From positions 7,694,377 to 7,758,376 of the forward strand of contig JACTAT010000039.1 of the NCBI GenBank assembly GCA_014526335.1: 64,000 nucleotides of DNA, read 5' to 3'. Shown piece after piece: positions 23,458 through 35,604 of this stretch; the first letter of the stretch is position 1, and each line of letters begins with the position of its first letter. The position numbers and the translations under genes were made by a program. The DNA comes from Chrysaora quinquecirrha (Eukaryota > Cnidaria > Scyphozoa > Semaeostomeae > Pelagiidae). The notes beneath the pieces were generated by a model that was not told the DNA's origin, did no database searches, and was given only the letters and a program-made list of their open reading frames with translations.

Positions 23458-24861
23458 TGTCTTGTAAACGTGGACTCAGATTTCAGTGTTTCTAGAGAAC
23501 AAACCAAGAGGTTGCTAAAGTCACAAAGATCAAAACATTATCCATAACATCGATCGAAGCATTTCCTATCCACTGATAGCTGTCATCTCAAGACTTGAAA
23601 CACTATCACATTTGCTGTTCTTTTCTTGCAGATTTCAATCGGATTATAAGAGCCTTTATCACCAAATTTAAGCTTGACGAAGCTTAAGCTCAACACTAAG
23701 CAATCTTGAGTCAGTTAAGCTGCATTCTCTTGCCAGACAAAGAATCTCTTAATATCTACCCTCTCAAGCACAGCTGTTGGCCAAATGTGCACTTAACCAG
23801 CAAATCCTAACATATTTTTGACCACTGTAGATATTTTTCCCTGTTGTTTTAAGTTTTCAACTTGCTTCACGGCAGGGTGAATGAAAACTAAAGGAATTAT
23901 TTAGAATGAGAATAATTAAAATCTCGTTTTGAAGACCTGCTGATATTTTCTTCCATCACTAATCTGCAATAGCAAGTTTGAGTTTGTGTAAAGATGGTAG
24001 TCAATTGTCGAATCGAATAAATTATTAACTTGCTCTTCAATGTTTTATGTGCCAAAATTTATATTTTCGTTGATTTTCATTTATATTTCTTTGCCATTCG
24101 CCGTTGATGAGGAAAAAACGACTGACTCATTAACTTTTGTCATGCTGTGTATTAACAGATGCGATAACTACTTTGAAAACAAGGAAATCTACCGTTTAAT
24201 TGATTACAAATAACTAAGAAGAAGAAAAACGAGGAAAAAGGCGGGACAAGAAGAAGCCCAAGAAAGTGCCTAGGCCCAGCAAGTTGGCAAATCATTTTTA
24301 GTATCTATTGACCATTTTCCTGCCTTCAGAAAAAAGGACCACACATTTTCTTTGTTGTTCTTGCATAAAAAATCTTTTGAATCTGAAATGATAAGGTTTT
24401 CTGGGTAGTCTGTTACGTTGATAACTTCGCATCCCACAAAAAAGAGCCTTTATAATCTTTCGCGCGCTTTTCATTGTGGTTCTTCTATATGAGAGGCCAT
24501 CTTAACCAATATAAAACCACAGTTTGAACTGAGATATGCCAATTTGTGTAGAAACAAGGTACCTTTTCTGGACTCAATATCAGAAAATGATAAGGCTTCC
24601 TCTATTTACATTTACAACTGGTTTTGAAAACAACTTCATTAAATGGTTTGAATGGGAAGGCAAAGTTGGGCATTGAGTCTGTGTGAATCTTTGTTTGGTT
24701 GTACCAGGTGTGGTTTTAGCTGACTAATTCAGCTAATTAGAAATGCTCTTATAATTCCACTGCAGATAAGTTGATGAACAAGACTAATTGCCACTAGTTT
24801 TTCGCAACCATTTGAGATCGAGAGCGACGTTCGTCTTCATATTCCTCTAGGAACCTTAGTA
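23458..24861. other. Intergenic, no gene seen
   Basis: AT-rich sequence upstream of receptor 1. It includes a dense CTTAAGC/GCTTAAGCT patch at about 23670-23720 (possible local inverted words). No supported frame. Confidence 0.5.
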
Positions 24862-25268
24862 CACGCTTTTTTTTTATAAGGAACCTACCTCAAGGCCTAG
24901 TTCTTAAAGTTCCTTATTTTTGGACCTCTTTTGAGGCAATTGTAGTTCCAAAAGTTCCTTAATAGTTCCTTTATGTTAACTGCACATACAGTGGTCTTAA
25001 CAATAAAAGAGAGACATTTGCATGTGAGCAAAGCTCGCGACTACTCAAAGAAACATTGGATACATGCTTAACGTGCAATTTATGTGATTTTCAACTGCAA
25101 ATGAATGGAACTGGCTTTCTAATTCTTAATTATTTGCAATGATAGAATTATTCAACATTAAAAAGTTCCTTAATGATTTTCTCTTTAGTAGTATAAGTAT
25201 AAGTTCTTTAAATTTTCGGGCCTTCTACATGTAGGTTCCTTATAAAGTGGTTCCATATAAAAAGCGTG
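24862..25268. mobile_element. MITE, CACGCTTTTT family, complete copy A1
   Basis: 407 bp between TA dinucleotides (24860-24861 and 25269-25270). Ends CACGCTTTTTTTTTATAAGG and CCATATAAAAAGCGTG. Internally the word GTTCCTTA recurs: reverse at 24878, then near 24908, 24954, 24964, 25163 and 25234. There is a conserved TTTAAATTTTCGGGCCTTC before the right end. No open frame, so non-autonomous, Tc1/mariner-like by its TA target. Confidence 0.85.
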
Positions 25269-25624
25269 TAGCAACATGTTCAATGAACATTGGTTTAGAT
25301 TAGATTCTTCTTGCATTCTCCATTGCAATTTTCAAAAAAAACTTTATTTCTTTTTTAACTGCGAATCAACTTGCTCATAACGAAATAGCCCCTCTCTCGC
25401 ATGTTTCAGTATTTAACTTTGGTTGATAGATTGTTTTCGTAACGTTGTAACGTAGGCTTGTCTTTTTAGACTAGCATAAAACAATGATACCCTTGGTAAG
25501 ATCCATTTCAAAGACATTCGAGTAATTTCCAAGCCATCGAGCCATTCCAGATAGTGTTACCCTTGCCCGAAAGCTGAAAGCACTAGTAGTTCGACTTTGC
25601 CCGAAACGAGCACTTTGCATTGCA

Positions 25625-25828
25625 TCATCTCTCCAGTTGCCTGATAATACGACGCGCCCTCTTCTCTAAGTTCTTTCTTCTTCTCTGCTCATCGTTCTGC
25701 TTGGACATGCCGTAAACCGCGCCGCGCCACTTTGCACGATCCATAACATCATTCAACCAGTTGTCGAGACGCCCTGCCGACCGGAAAGTTTCTTTGACCG
25801 TGTCCTTGTAGCGCATTACCGTTCCCAT
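25625..25828 (-). pseudogene. LINE-type ORF2 C-terminal tail relic
   Basis: The 67-codon frame reads MRYKDTVKETFRSAGRLDNW, then DVMDRAKWRGAVYG and an Arg/Lys-rich end (RRRKNLEKRARR). The RYKD..K..L...G....W...A.DR..WR layout is that of the C-terminal end of jockey/RTE-like non-LTR retrotransposon polymerases. No reverse transcriptase domain adjoins it, so it is an isolated fragment. The flanks 25269-25624 and 25829-26464 hold no other gene. Confidence 0.45.
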
Positions 25829-26464
25829 AGCAGCATTGTCTACCCCTGGTTACATCAAAGTTACAAAGCAGTTACCCTTAGTACAAAAACAAAGGTACAC
25901 CCTTGGCTAGAGTGGAAGTCTGAAAGTAGTATACCTTCGGCTAGACTAGAAGTCAGAAAAAGTATATCCTTTGCTGGACTAGAAGATAAAAAAGTATATA
26001 GCCTTGAGCGTGACACATACCAGGGTGCTTTCACTATAAAAGAGCCCCCCCAGGGTAAAGCAAGCTAATTCTTAGAGCTTCTGCACCATAATGAACGATA
26101 GCTTGGATTAGACAAGGTTTTATATTTTACAAAACTTCGTAGCCTCTATCTATCGACTTTGATTAGCTCTTATTTACTTTGATTAGCTTCAAGAACTGTA
26201 GTTTTGCTGGTCAAAGCGCAAATTTGCAATGTAAAATCATCACTAATCGCATAAATATTTGTGCTAGTGCAACGCTAAAGTGCATTCAGAAAGGCGTCTC
26301 TTTAGATGTAAACATGTTTTACTAACTCTTCAAATATCGGGAAAGGTATTTACAGTTAGATTCATTATATGCAGCCCAGACCAACATCACAGGTTGCTTG
26401 TTGTGCTGGGGTTGTGCTTCTCGATTTTTAAAAGTTCAGCCTTTCTGTATAAATATCGCAAGTA

Positions 26465-27417
26465 CAGTCGAGTCCCGCCATCTCGAACTCACACGGGAAA
26501 TGAAAATTTGTTTGAAATAGCGGGACTTCGAGATATCCGTACTCTGAATTTTTTCGATCAAAAAGTGGTCATCTGTGTGTAAAAGTAGAATATAAACCAA
26601 AGAAAAGACCTCATTTGTCTCAAACGCTATGTTAAACATCCAGTTTAACTAAAATAGTACATTATTGAAGTTTGCTTCATGTTTTGAGTACTTCTTCATT
26701 TATTAGCAACGATAGCATCAAGCATAATAACCCACCACAGTAGTGCTTATCCACCACAAAAAGCAAAAAAACACCACCACGTAAATCATAATAACCCACC
26801 ACATCAAGCATAATAACCCACCACCGTAGTGCATATAAACAACACTACGCAAAAAAACGCGACCAGAGGGCGCAAAATATACCACCATAGTAGTGCGTAT
26901 CCAACACAGTAGTGCGTATATTTTCGCTAGCGTGACAACATAGCCGACCAATGTGCAGTCTGTGTACAGAAAAACGGCAACACTGTAGGACATCTACCAA
27001 AAGGAAAGACAGGCAGATATGCAAAGACAATCTTCTTTTTTCTCAAGGCAGATAAATTTTGTTCCTGCGTGCCTGTGTTGAATGGCAAGCGTGTAAACTT
27101 TAGAGATGGCAGAGGATTGAAAGTCCCTTGCAAGTTAATAATTGTCGGACAACCTAAGTTCACTTTAATCTTAAAAAATGAATTATCATTGTTATTAACT
27201 CGAACATCTGACGTGACGTTTTGTTCGAGATAATCGGGTTTTTTCTTTCACGGGAAAACATTTCGTTCGAGATAGCGAATAGTTCGAGATAACCGAGTTC
27301 GAAATAACGGGTTTTATATCTATACTTAGCCTTATGGGAGAACGAGGGGAAGTGGGAATCTGTTCGAGATAGCGAGTTGTTCGAGATAACAGAGTTCGAG
27401 ATAGCGAGGTTCGACAG
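26465..27417. mobile_element. pogo/Tigger-type non-autonomous element, 953 bp
   Basis: Bounded by TA (26463-26464 and 27418-27419). Ends CAGTCGAGTCCCGCCATCTC and its partner, minus strand CTGTCGAACCTCGCTATCTC, match at about 22 of 26 positions. Subterminal zones are filled with TTCGAGATAGCG words, as in the short relative at 13573-13769. The centre carries a nested CCACCAC-type relic (26711-26934) and about 230 bp of unique sequence near 26940-27170. No transposase frame. Confidence 0.8.
26711..26934. mobile_element. Nested, decayed foldback-family copy
   Basis: The stretch is rich in ATAACCCACCACAGTAGTGC words, as in the foldback element at 58286-59317. Its right end TTTTCGCTAGCGTG matches that element's terminus and is followed by ACAAC; the left edge is preceded by GCAAC, a near-match for a 5-bp target duplication. 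It lies inside the Tigger-type element, so it inserted later. Confidence 0.55.
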
Positions 27418-28192
27418 TATATAAACCCTAATCCTATCGGGCTTTATTTTATCTCAAACAGCCGGGAGGTTTTTTTTCACCTCCCTCCAGAAATCGCTTT
27501 CCTGTAGAGCAAGAGCGATGAAACCTGCCACAGGCATGGACCAATGTATTAAGAGTAATTTTGATAAATTGGGCGTTGGTAAAAGCTCAATATTAGGTCA
27601 TGGGACAATAATCAATTATTCGAATTTTTCTTGTTAAGCAAAATGTTTGACCATTTGGCCACGCAAAACTGGCAAAAACATATTTCTTTTAAGAACGTAA
27701 AGCACTCGTCTATTAAGCTTTCTCAATTCAAAGTCAAAGAAATCGGCTTGATTCTATCGCTACTGAGACATTTCATATTAGACTTATTACACGAGTCCTA
27801 GTTATCGCAGCCACCATCCTTAGTTGTTGTCGTTGATGGAAAGCAGCTCAAACTGGTAGTGTAGCGAATTGCCGTTGTTGTTGGTCTAGATTCATGAGCA
27901 GAACGGAGACTCACGTAATAAGTCTAGGTTCATATCAAATAAAAAGATGTTATCCAACCAATAAGAAAACCTTTCAAATGAATTTCATTTTGACTCTGAA
28001 ATTACATTTCGTTTTAAGGCATTGGTTCTCAAACCAAACGTTGACAATTTTCAGGGGTTAAGGGGGTTTTCTAAGCATCGGTATGACTTTGTCAAATCCC
28101 TATATAACGGGGTACAAAATTGAAGAAAACTAAAAAAGTTCACTTTATTTGAGACAAAATAGTGTTAATTCGAATAATAGATTTTTCTAGTA

Positions 28193-28559
28193 CACGTTTT
28201 TTTTAAAGGAAACTAAAAACTGATCTACCACTGAAGGCTTAATTTTCAGATTTTGAGTACTGAAAGTTTCTTAAGAGTTTCTTGATTATCCATATTGGCG
28301 ACATATGGAGTTATTCTATCTGAATGATGCCCTAGAACCATTTATCGATCGTATTTGAATGGATATGGGTTTCCTGTTTGTCTGCTCGTCACAGAAATGC
28401 TTTATATTGCAGAAGAAACAGGGGAAATAAACGAAACTTTTTCGCTGTCTGAGGTGAAAAGTTTCCAACGTAAAAATTTCCAGTACTAAAGTTTCTTAAA
28501 TTTTCGGCCATTCGAAAGTCTGGGTTTCTTATAAAGAGTTTCTTATAAAAAAATACGTG
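28193..28559. mobile_element. MITE, CACGTTTTTT family, copy B
   Basis: Flanked by TA on both sides. Ends CACGTTTTTTTTAAAGGAAA and CTTATAAAAAAATACGTG. The recurring word is GTTTCTTA (28265, 28276, 28490, 28523 and 28538 approx.), replacing the GTTCCTTA of copy A1 at the same relative places. TTAAATTTTCGGCCATTC near the right end matches A1. Confidence 0.8.
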
Positions 28560-28633
28560 TACATTAGAATTAAAGTGACGATAAGGCCTAGAAAGTCTTA
28601 CTAGTGTCTTACTCCGCATGTAATTTTTCATAA

Positions 28634-29027
28634 CACGCTTTTTTATGAAGAACCTAGCTCAAGGCGTATTTCTTTAAGTTCCTGATTTGGACCTCTTTTG
28701 AGACGATTGTTGTTCCAAAAGTTCTTTAATAGTTCCTTAACTTTAACAGCGCATTCAGTTTCATGACTACTGTACAGAGACATCTGGATGTAAGCAAAGC
28801 TCGAGACTACTCAAGGAAACATTTGATGCATGCACAACATACAATTTATGTGATTTTCGACTGCAAATGAATGGAACCGGCTTTGTAATTCTTGATTGCT
28901 TGCAGTGATAAAAATATTAAACAATAAAAAGTTCCTTAGTGATTTTCTCTTAGCAGTATAAGTTCTTTAAATTTTCGGGCTTTCTACGTGTAGGTTCCTT
29001 TAAAATGGTACCTAATAAAAAAGCGTG
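28634..29027. mobile_element. MITE, CACGCTTTTT family, copy A2
   Basis: About 394 bp, homologous end to end with copy A1 (same AAGCAAAGCTCG and ATGAATGGAAC.. internal landmarks, same GTTCCTTA word). Left flank AA and right flank CA are eroded from TA. Confidence 0.8.
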
Positions 29028-29194
29028 CATACGGCCTGTGACTACATTATAAGAAGGTTGGTTTGTTAAATCTTTCCATAAGTTATGTTCCAATGCGGGC
29101 ATTGCTGCTGTTTATCTGATTGATGTGTGCTTAAAGTTGGACACTAAACAAGTTTGAGTGGCTGACAAAGAATTATGTAAAATGCCAAGTAGGA

Positions 29195-30786
29195 TCAATC
29201 TAAATTAAAATTATTACATTTGTATCTCTGCCAATATTGCCAGCACAGTTCTCTTAACTGCTTCTTTGTTGCAATAATAATCAACGGATTAAGAATAACA
29301 TCCAAGATGGTGAGCGCAGAGGTGTATAAAGCTGTTCTGGTGTTCATATCTCTCCCTAATAATGAAGTAAAGAGGCGTGAAAAGACGAAAGGAAGCCATG
29401 TGATGAAGAAAGCTACAATCCTGGACAATAGTTAGGAGACGGATCGAGGATTTTCTTTACATTATTCAAAGATCAAACCCCCTCCCCCCCTAATCAATGT
29501 TGTTTTCACTAAAAATTAGTTAGTTTTGTTCGAGGTGCTCTACTGTTACTATTCCACAACATTGACTAAGGGGGGAGGGGGGCCTTTCAAATTTTTATCT
29601 CTCTAAATGTGAAATTTCATTTAGAGAGCAAAATTACAGCACCAATCTCGTAACGTTTTGTCCAGGATTGTAGAACGAACAACAATGTAGCTGCAATAAT
29701 ATTCCATGTTGTGGCTTCGTAAGAAATCGATTTCCTTGACGATAAGTTTCTTTGCCTTGAAAAATTTGCATTTTGCATGTCTTTTACAGAATCTGTCGGC
29801 TTGTGAGTCTTAGAATGGCCTAGCCTGACTGGAGTTTGAAATGAGGACGTGCATTTCCCACATGGTGCTTCAACGTGCAAGTCTAATCTCGTTCTAATGT
29901 GCTCTAAAGGTTTTTCGTTAGCTTCACTTTCACATACTTCGCCACCAGTTCTATGTTTAACCATAGAAGCTTCTATGCATTTATATTCGCATTGATGTTG
30001 CTTAGACTGCTGCAAATTTTCGGGCATGCAAGATTCAGAGCCAAAATTTGATTGATGAAAGCTCTGAGTTGCTTCAATGTCAACTAGCTCCATTTCTCTA
30101 TTCGCTTCAATTTTTCGTTTACAATCGTTGTTGTAAAGTTTTCTCTCAAAGGAAATCATCCTATTTTTACGTCGTGCTACAACAAAAACTTTCACGTTGG
30201 TGAAAACCATAATGGCGGCGGGAAGAAGAAACGACATGATACCTCCACTTATCAGGTATACCTTGTTCATTTTCTGCCAAACAACACCACAAACGGAACC
30301 TTGTTTTCCGGTATACACAGCTAGGCCGTCAATGATTGGCAGCGGCGCTGAAATAAGCACTACTGAAGCCCAAGAGGCAGCTAGCGTGAGTATTATAACA
30401 AATTTGCTGACATGTTGCAAGTAGAAATAAGGATAGATTATAGCGATAAAACGATCGACAGACATGACAGTTAAAAGAAGAATTTTTACACCAGATATTG
30501 AGTAAGTGAGAAAAATGCTCACTCGGCAAACAGTATTGTAGTCATCACCATTAACTGCAGGCAGCTCCACAACAATACTAAAAACATAGTAAGGTATCTC
30601 GTAGAAACAAACCAAAATGCTTGCTACTAATATATGGATTATGAAAATAGTTGAATTATGTCTCTTATAGTGAGTTGATCTGTGAAGAACAATGACGATG
30701 AAGCTGTTTGCAAACAAGCCTACTGTCCCGATGCAGCAGAAATAAAAACCCAATGTGAATCTCTCAGCAAGTGATAAGGACGACAT
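29195..30786 (-). pseudogene. Class A GPCR 2, interrupted in TM6 by a MITE
   Basis: The main frame (start 30786) gives TM1-TM5 and a long third loop: GLFANSFIVIVL, EIPYY, C87, DRF at 111-113, YPYFY, FTNVKVFVVARRKNR. The loop is about 170 aa, longer than in receptor 1. TM6 begins WNIIAATLLFVL and then runs into unrelated codons. The rest of TM6, TM7 and the tail (AFFITWLPFVFSRL.., ILNPLIIIATKK) continue at 29195-29413. The break is the 255-bp element 29416-29670, flanked by TA on each side; without it and one TA the frame is continuous and aligns with receptor 1. All other landmarks are intact, so the insertion is recent or is a segregating allele. As it stands the gene would make a five-helix protein with an abnormal end. 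Confidence 0.85.
29416..29670. mobile_element. TA-flanked MITE inside GPCR 2
   Basis: 255 bp, ends CAATCCTGGACAA and TTGTCCAGGATTG (13 of 13 inverted), TA at 29414-29415 and 29671-29672. The body has opposed C-rich and G-rich stretches (CCCCCTCCCCCC.. and GGGGGGAGGGGGG). Related in ends and body to the elements at 33423-33653 and 36214-36444. Confidence 0.9.
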
Positions 30787-30829
30787 GGTTGCTTAATCTT
30801 CCTTTACTGAGCTAGAACTTTTATAGCAA

Positions 30830-32900
30830 TAAGGATGCTATAAAATTTTATCTTCCTTTGATTCTTCTATGTATTATTCATTGATACACGTTTATGATTA
30901 CAGCAAATCTTCTATCTTCTTTATCGATGACTTAGGACAAGATAAATGATTTGTTTTCAATTATCAAGTATAAATTGCAGCATCAATGCCTTATCTTCCT
31001 ACGCCGAAGAATAAGGATGAAACTTGTGCTTTGAAGATATATACTTTTTATGTTCCTTTTTGGAAGAAAAGAATGTCTTTAATGCCTCATCTTCTTTGCA
31101 GAAGAATAGGATGGTGCTAATGCTTTATCTTCATTGTCAGAAGATAAGGACTACATAAGCATGTTGTCTTTTCTTTTATTTGAAGAATAATGTCATCAAA
31201 TTATATGAAGGCATTAAGCCTGATCTTCCTGTTCGGGAGAATAGGAACGCCGGAGAAGAACGAGAATAAGATCTTTCTTTGTCATCCGAGAAGACAAGTG
31301 CTTGATCCCTTTTATCGATGAAGTAGGGCAAGATAAATGCCTATGTTCAGGATCTACCACGACATCATCTTCTCTTGCAAGAAAATAAGAATGACACAAA
31401 CGTTCTCTTTTTCTATCGAAAAAGAAGAGGGATGTTAATGACTTATCCTCATTTGCTGAAGAATAACACTGAATTTATTTTCTTTGCTTCCGAACAATAT
31501 TGAGGATATTTATGTCCGAGCTTCATCTTCTTGGTCATAAATAGAAAAACGGTGAAAGTAATGCCTTATCTTCCTCCGTGCTTTAATAAAAGCGATGTAA
31601 ATTCTTCTTCCTTTTTCAAGAAATAAACATGATATTGATGTTTATCTTCATTTTAGGAGAAAGGACACTTATTCTTCCTTAGCCAATTAATAAGGAAGGT
31701 TGCCAATCCTTTGTCTTCGTTACTCGAGGAACAAGGATTAAATATCAATATTTCATCTTCCTTCAACAACAATAAAGTACTACTCTGGTGCCTTTTCTTC
31801 CTAAAAGTGGGAATGTGAACGATAATGCTTTATCTTCCTTTGTCATAGACGACATGAAATGTGACTATATTGTACTGGGCATATATATGTACCGAGTAAT
31901 ATATAATAACTTGTTCTTCCTTTCATCTCCCTTTACAAACTGATACCAAATGCTGTATCTTCCAGCCGACAAGCAACAAGGATGAGTTTGTTCATTTATC
32001 TTCTTGTGCTTAGCAATTAGGAAATTGCTGTTTCATCTCCCTTCACCCAAACATAAGAAAGAAATTAATATTTTTAACTTGTAAAATGATGATATGAATG
32101 CCTTATCTTCTTGCAAAATGAAGAAAATATACGCGTTCTAGCTTCCCCTATTGAGGAACAAGGGGTAACTTGAATATTTCTGCTCTTCCGTTTGCGAAGA
32201 GAAAAGATATTAATGCTTTGACATACTGAGGTATTGCTTTATTTACTGAGCATTTTCGACAATATCGATGTTTCAACTTCTTCTGTCAAGAAACAATAAC
32301 ATCGACATAAATCTTCTTCCAGCCACGAAGAAAGAGGATATCAATAAATTATCTTCTCCATTTGAGTGATTAGAGCAAATATTGTGCTTTATCTTCCTTA
32401 TCGAGGAGAAAGGACTGAGTTGACGAAATCTTCTTGTACTGAGCAATAAGTGAAAGACAAACTTTTGTCTTCTTTTGTTGTGAACAAAGATGTTAACAGT
32501 GTTTTATCCTCTTTTAGATTAGAATAGAGACAACATTAAATCTTTCCTTACATAGGCATAAAGAATTAAATTCAGTACCAGATCTTTTTTTCAGGGATCA
32601 AAGATGACATCAGGGATCTATTTCTTCTACGGACGAAACTTTTATCTTCCATTATCGACTGATTGTATTTCAATCTTCTTCACTTTACCGAGAAATGACT
32701 TTAGAAGATGAAGCTTTCTATAGCCAGATAGGACAGAGAGTTACACGAATGGTCCAGGTTTCTTCCTCTACAGAGGAATGAGATAAAATATCAATCTATA
32801 ATCGTCTTATATCAGGAAGACAAGAACAGTTGAAGCGCACGACAAAAGCTTGCGAAGAATTCTCCTCTTCCACATAAGACAAATAAGTTCACTTTTCCAA
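30830..32900. repeat. 2-kb degenerate hairpin-unit array (TTATCTTC..GAAGATAAGG)
   Basis: Some 40-45 diverged units of about 45-50 bp, each built as ATGCCTTATCTTCCTTTG, a short loop, GAAGAATAAGGATG and a spacer. The two halves are inverted copies, so each unit can form a small stem. The TTATCT / AGATAA core recurs throughout on both strands. Larger phrases such as TTATCGATGA..AAGATAAATG occur at about 30922 and 31312, so some higher-order duplication occurred. No open frame passes through. It begins about 45 bp upstream of the GPCR 2 start codon. Confidence 0.75.
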
Positions 32901-33422
32901 TCTTCAGAGAAAAAGCTCACATTTTTATAACAACAAAAAATCAACAGAATACAGTATATATTGTACAGGATATTTTATTACCACCGAATGACAGGAAGTT
33001 ATACAAATATCTTTCTGCCAGAGTCTGGAACAAAATAACAAGACTCACGAAACTATACAACCTGCCTCAAAGAGTCAAAGATAGCTACAGGTGTAATGTA
33101 TGTCAATATTCGCATAGTATCCATTGAAACCAAGTTGTAATTATTTGCCTTGTTTATTGAATATTTTTAATTAAAATTTGTTGTATATTCATTGTCTGAA
33201 AGGTTTCCCTGTCTCAATAACCCAAATAGATTACAAGGTATTAATATTCTACTCTTTCCAAGGGGCATATGGCAAAATAAACTTCTAGGCAAAATTTTCG
33301 CACTGCTTTTCCTCATAGTATTTATCTTATCTCGATAAAGTTTTTTAAGCAGAGATTTATTTGGGCATGTTAGAGGCCGAGAGTGTTATTTTCACCCTGA
33401 ACGATTTTCACGTTCAAATCAT

Positions 33423-33653
33423 CAATCCTCCACAAAATATACTGAGACTCAAGTCAATTTTCGCGAACTGTATATTTTTTGGCAGTTTTTCCGATTTTGT
33501 GTCTCCCCACCCCCCTCCAAGCAATGTTGTTGTTAGGAGAAGCATTGTACCGCAAAATTTCAACTTGATTACCAACAACATTGCTCTGTAGGGGGAAGGG
33601 GAGCCATTTTCTCATATTCTGATGACAAGTCTCATAATTTTTGTGAAGGATTG
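33423..33653. mobile_element. MITE with CAATCCTCCACAAAA ends (copy 1)
   Basis: 231 bp, inverted ends CAATCCTCCACAAAATA and TTTTTGTGAAGGATTG. The body has CCCCACCCCCCTCCAAGCAA and an opposed TTGCTCTGTAGGGGGAAGGGG. Nearly identical to 36214-36444. It sits at the left edge of the tandem duplication. 32900-33422 otherwise shows no gene. Confidence 0.85.
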
Positions 33654-34365
33654 TCTGAATTTTAAAAAATTTGTGAAAGGGTTCCCTACTCTATGAGTTG
33701 CAGTTTTTTAATTTCTATTTCGGCAACTATTATGTACTAGGGCAGAGGAGCAGAATATAATTAGCGCTTAATATATGATTATAATTAGGAGAAACGACGT
33801 ATTACTGAGACATGTTTTATTACACTTTCCTCGAGTTGTATAATTACGGTGGTAATAAGAAAAACAAACGCAATCTGCGTGTTAGGCCCATGATAAAATT
33901 TGCATTCAGTTGATGTTGACGATATGTTTCCATAAATGATTATACAGTAGGTGCAATTGCAATAACTATACCAAGTTACTTACGAATGAGACAGGTCAAG
34001 TGTAATCTTCAACTGACTTTAAAAACTGCAAGCAATTTGGGAGAGAGAATGAGAGCAGAGCTGTTGTGGCAATTTCTTGCAATTAGTTTCTCTCTCGAAA
34101 CGAAAGATAATTAAAGTAAACTTCCTGTTGTTGTTTTATGCAAATTTTCGTGATATCTTCGTGATATGAACCCTAGAGGACATCACAACGCACAGACTTT
34201 GAAATGCTAGGGACATTAAGGAATGCTAACATTTAAGTAATTATGCTTACCTATAAAAACGTTGAGAAAAGGTTTTGTGTATTTATTTTCGTCTTGCCTT
34301 TACTTAACTTTATATTTAGTAAACTAGCTTATGCATTCTTGTTCCCAGCAGGATCTATATATGTA

Positions 34366-34552
34366 CGTACGTGTTACTCACGTGTTACCCACGAGTTACT
34401 AACGTGTTACTAGGAAGAGCAATATGCCTTTCAGTAAAAGTTGACGTGTCACCACGAGTAACTGCTAAAAAGTAAAAAATATAAAGAAGCAATAATTTTT
34501 TCTATATTTAGAGAGTAACTCGTGGTAACACGTCAGATCGCACTGAAAAGCA
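34366..34552. repeat. GTTAC-rich palindrome, right arm partly deleted
   Basis: Copy in unit 1 of the palindrome described at 35605-35842. Sequence from AAAAGC jumps to ATAAATTATTAC, removing about 105 bp of the outer right arm. Confidence 0.8.
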
Positions 34553-35604
34553 ATAAATTATTACAGAGTTATATAATTATATACACTAATGATGATTACA
34601 TATGATGATTTTATTACACAAGAGAGAACGATCTTCCGAAAGTGGTTATGAAACATTTTTCCGAATTGTTTTAAAAAATTCCTAACTGTCACTTTGGCCC
34701 TGGACGTCCCTGCAAAACGTCCCCACCCACCCAAATTGGTATGCAGAAATGGTCAACCAAATTGTAAAACCCATTAATCTGTTGAGCTCATAGCTTTTCC
34801 ATGTCATTTACGAAATAGAGAGCAGTCTTCACTTCAGATTATCCTGACTCCAAATTACAAGTCTTTCATTCTTCTAAGACTGTCTGAATTTTAAAAAATT
34901 TGTGAAAGGGTTCCCTACTCTATGAGTTGCAGTTTTGTTTTTTAATTTCTATTTCGGCAACTATTATGTACTAGGGCAGAGGAACAGAATATAATTAGCG
35001 CTTAATATATGATTCTAATTAGGAGAAACGACGTATTACTGAGACATGTTTTATTACACTTTCCTCGAGTTGTATAATTACGGTGGTAATAAGAAAAACA
35101 AACGCAATCTGCGTGTTAGGCCCATGATAAAATTTGCATTCAGTTGATGTTGACTATATGTGTCCATAAATGATTATACAGTAGGTACAAATTGCAATAA
35201 CTATACCAAGTTACTTACGAATTAGACAGGTCAAGTGTAATCTTCAACTGACTTTAAAAACTGCAACCAATTTGGGAGAGAGAATGAGAGCAGAGCTGTT
35301 GTGGCAATTTCTTGCAATTAGTTTCTCTCTCGAAACGAAAGATAATTAAAGTAAACTTCCTGTTGTCGTTTATGCAAATTTTCGTGATATCTTCGTGATA
35401 TGAACCTGAGAGGACAATCACAACGCACAGACTTTGAAATGCTAGGGACATTAAGGAATGCTAACATTTAAGTAATTATGCTTACCTATAAAAACGTTGA
35501 GAAAAGGTTTTGTGTATTTATTTTCGTATTGTCTTTACTTAACTATATATTTAGTAAACTAGCTTATGTATTCTTGTTCCCAGCAGAATCTATATATGTA
35601 CGTA

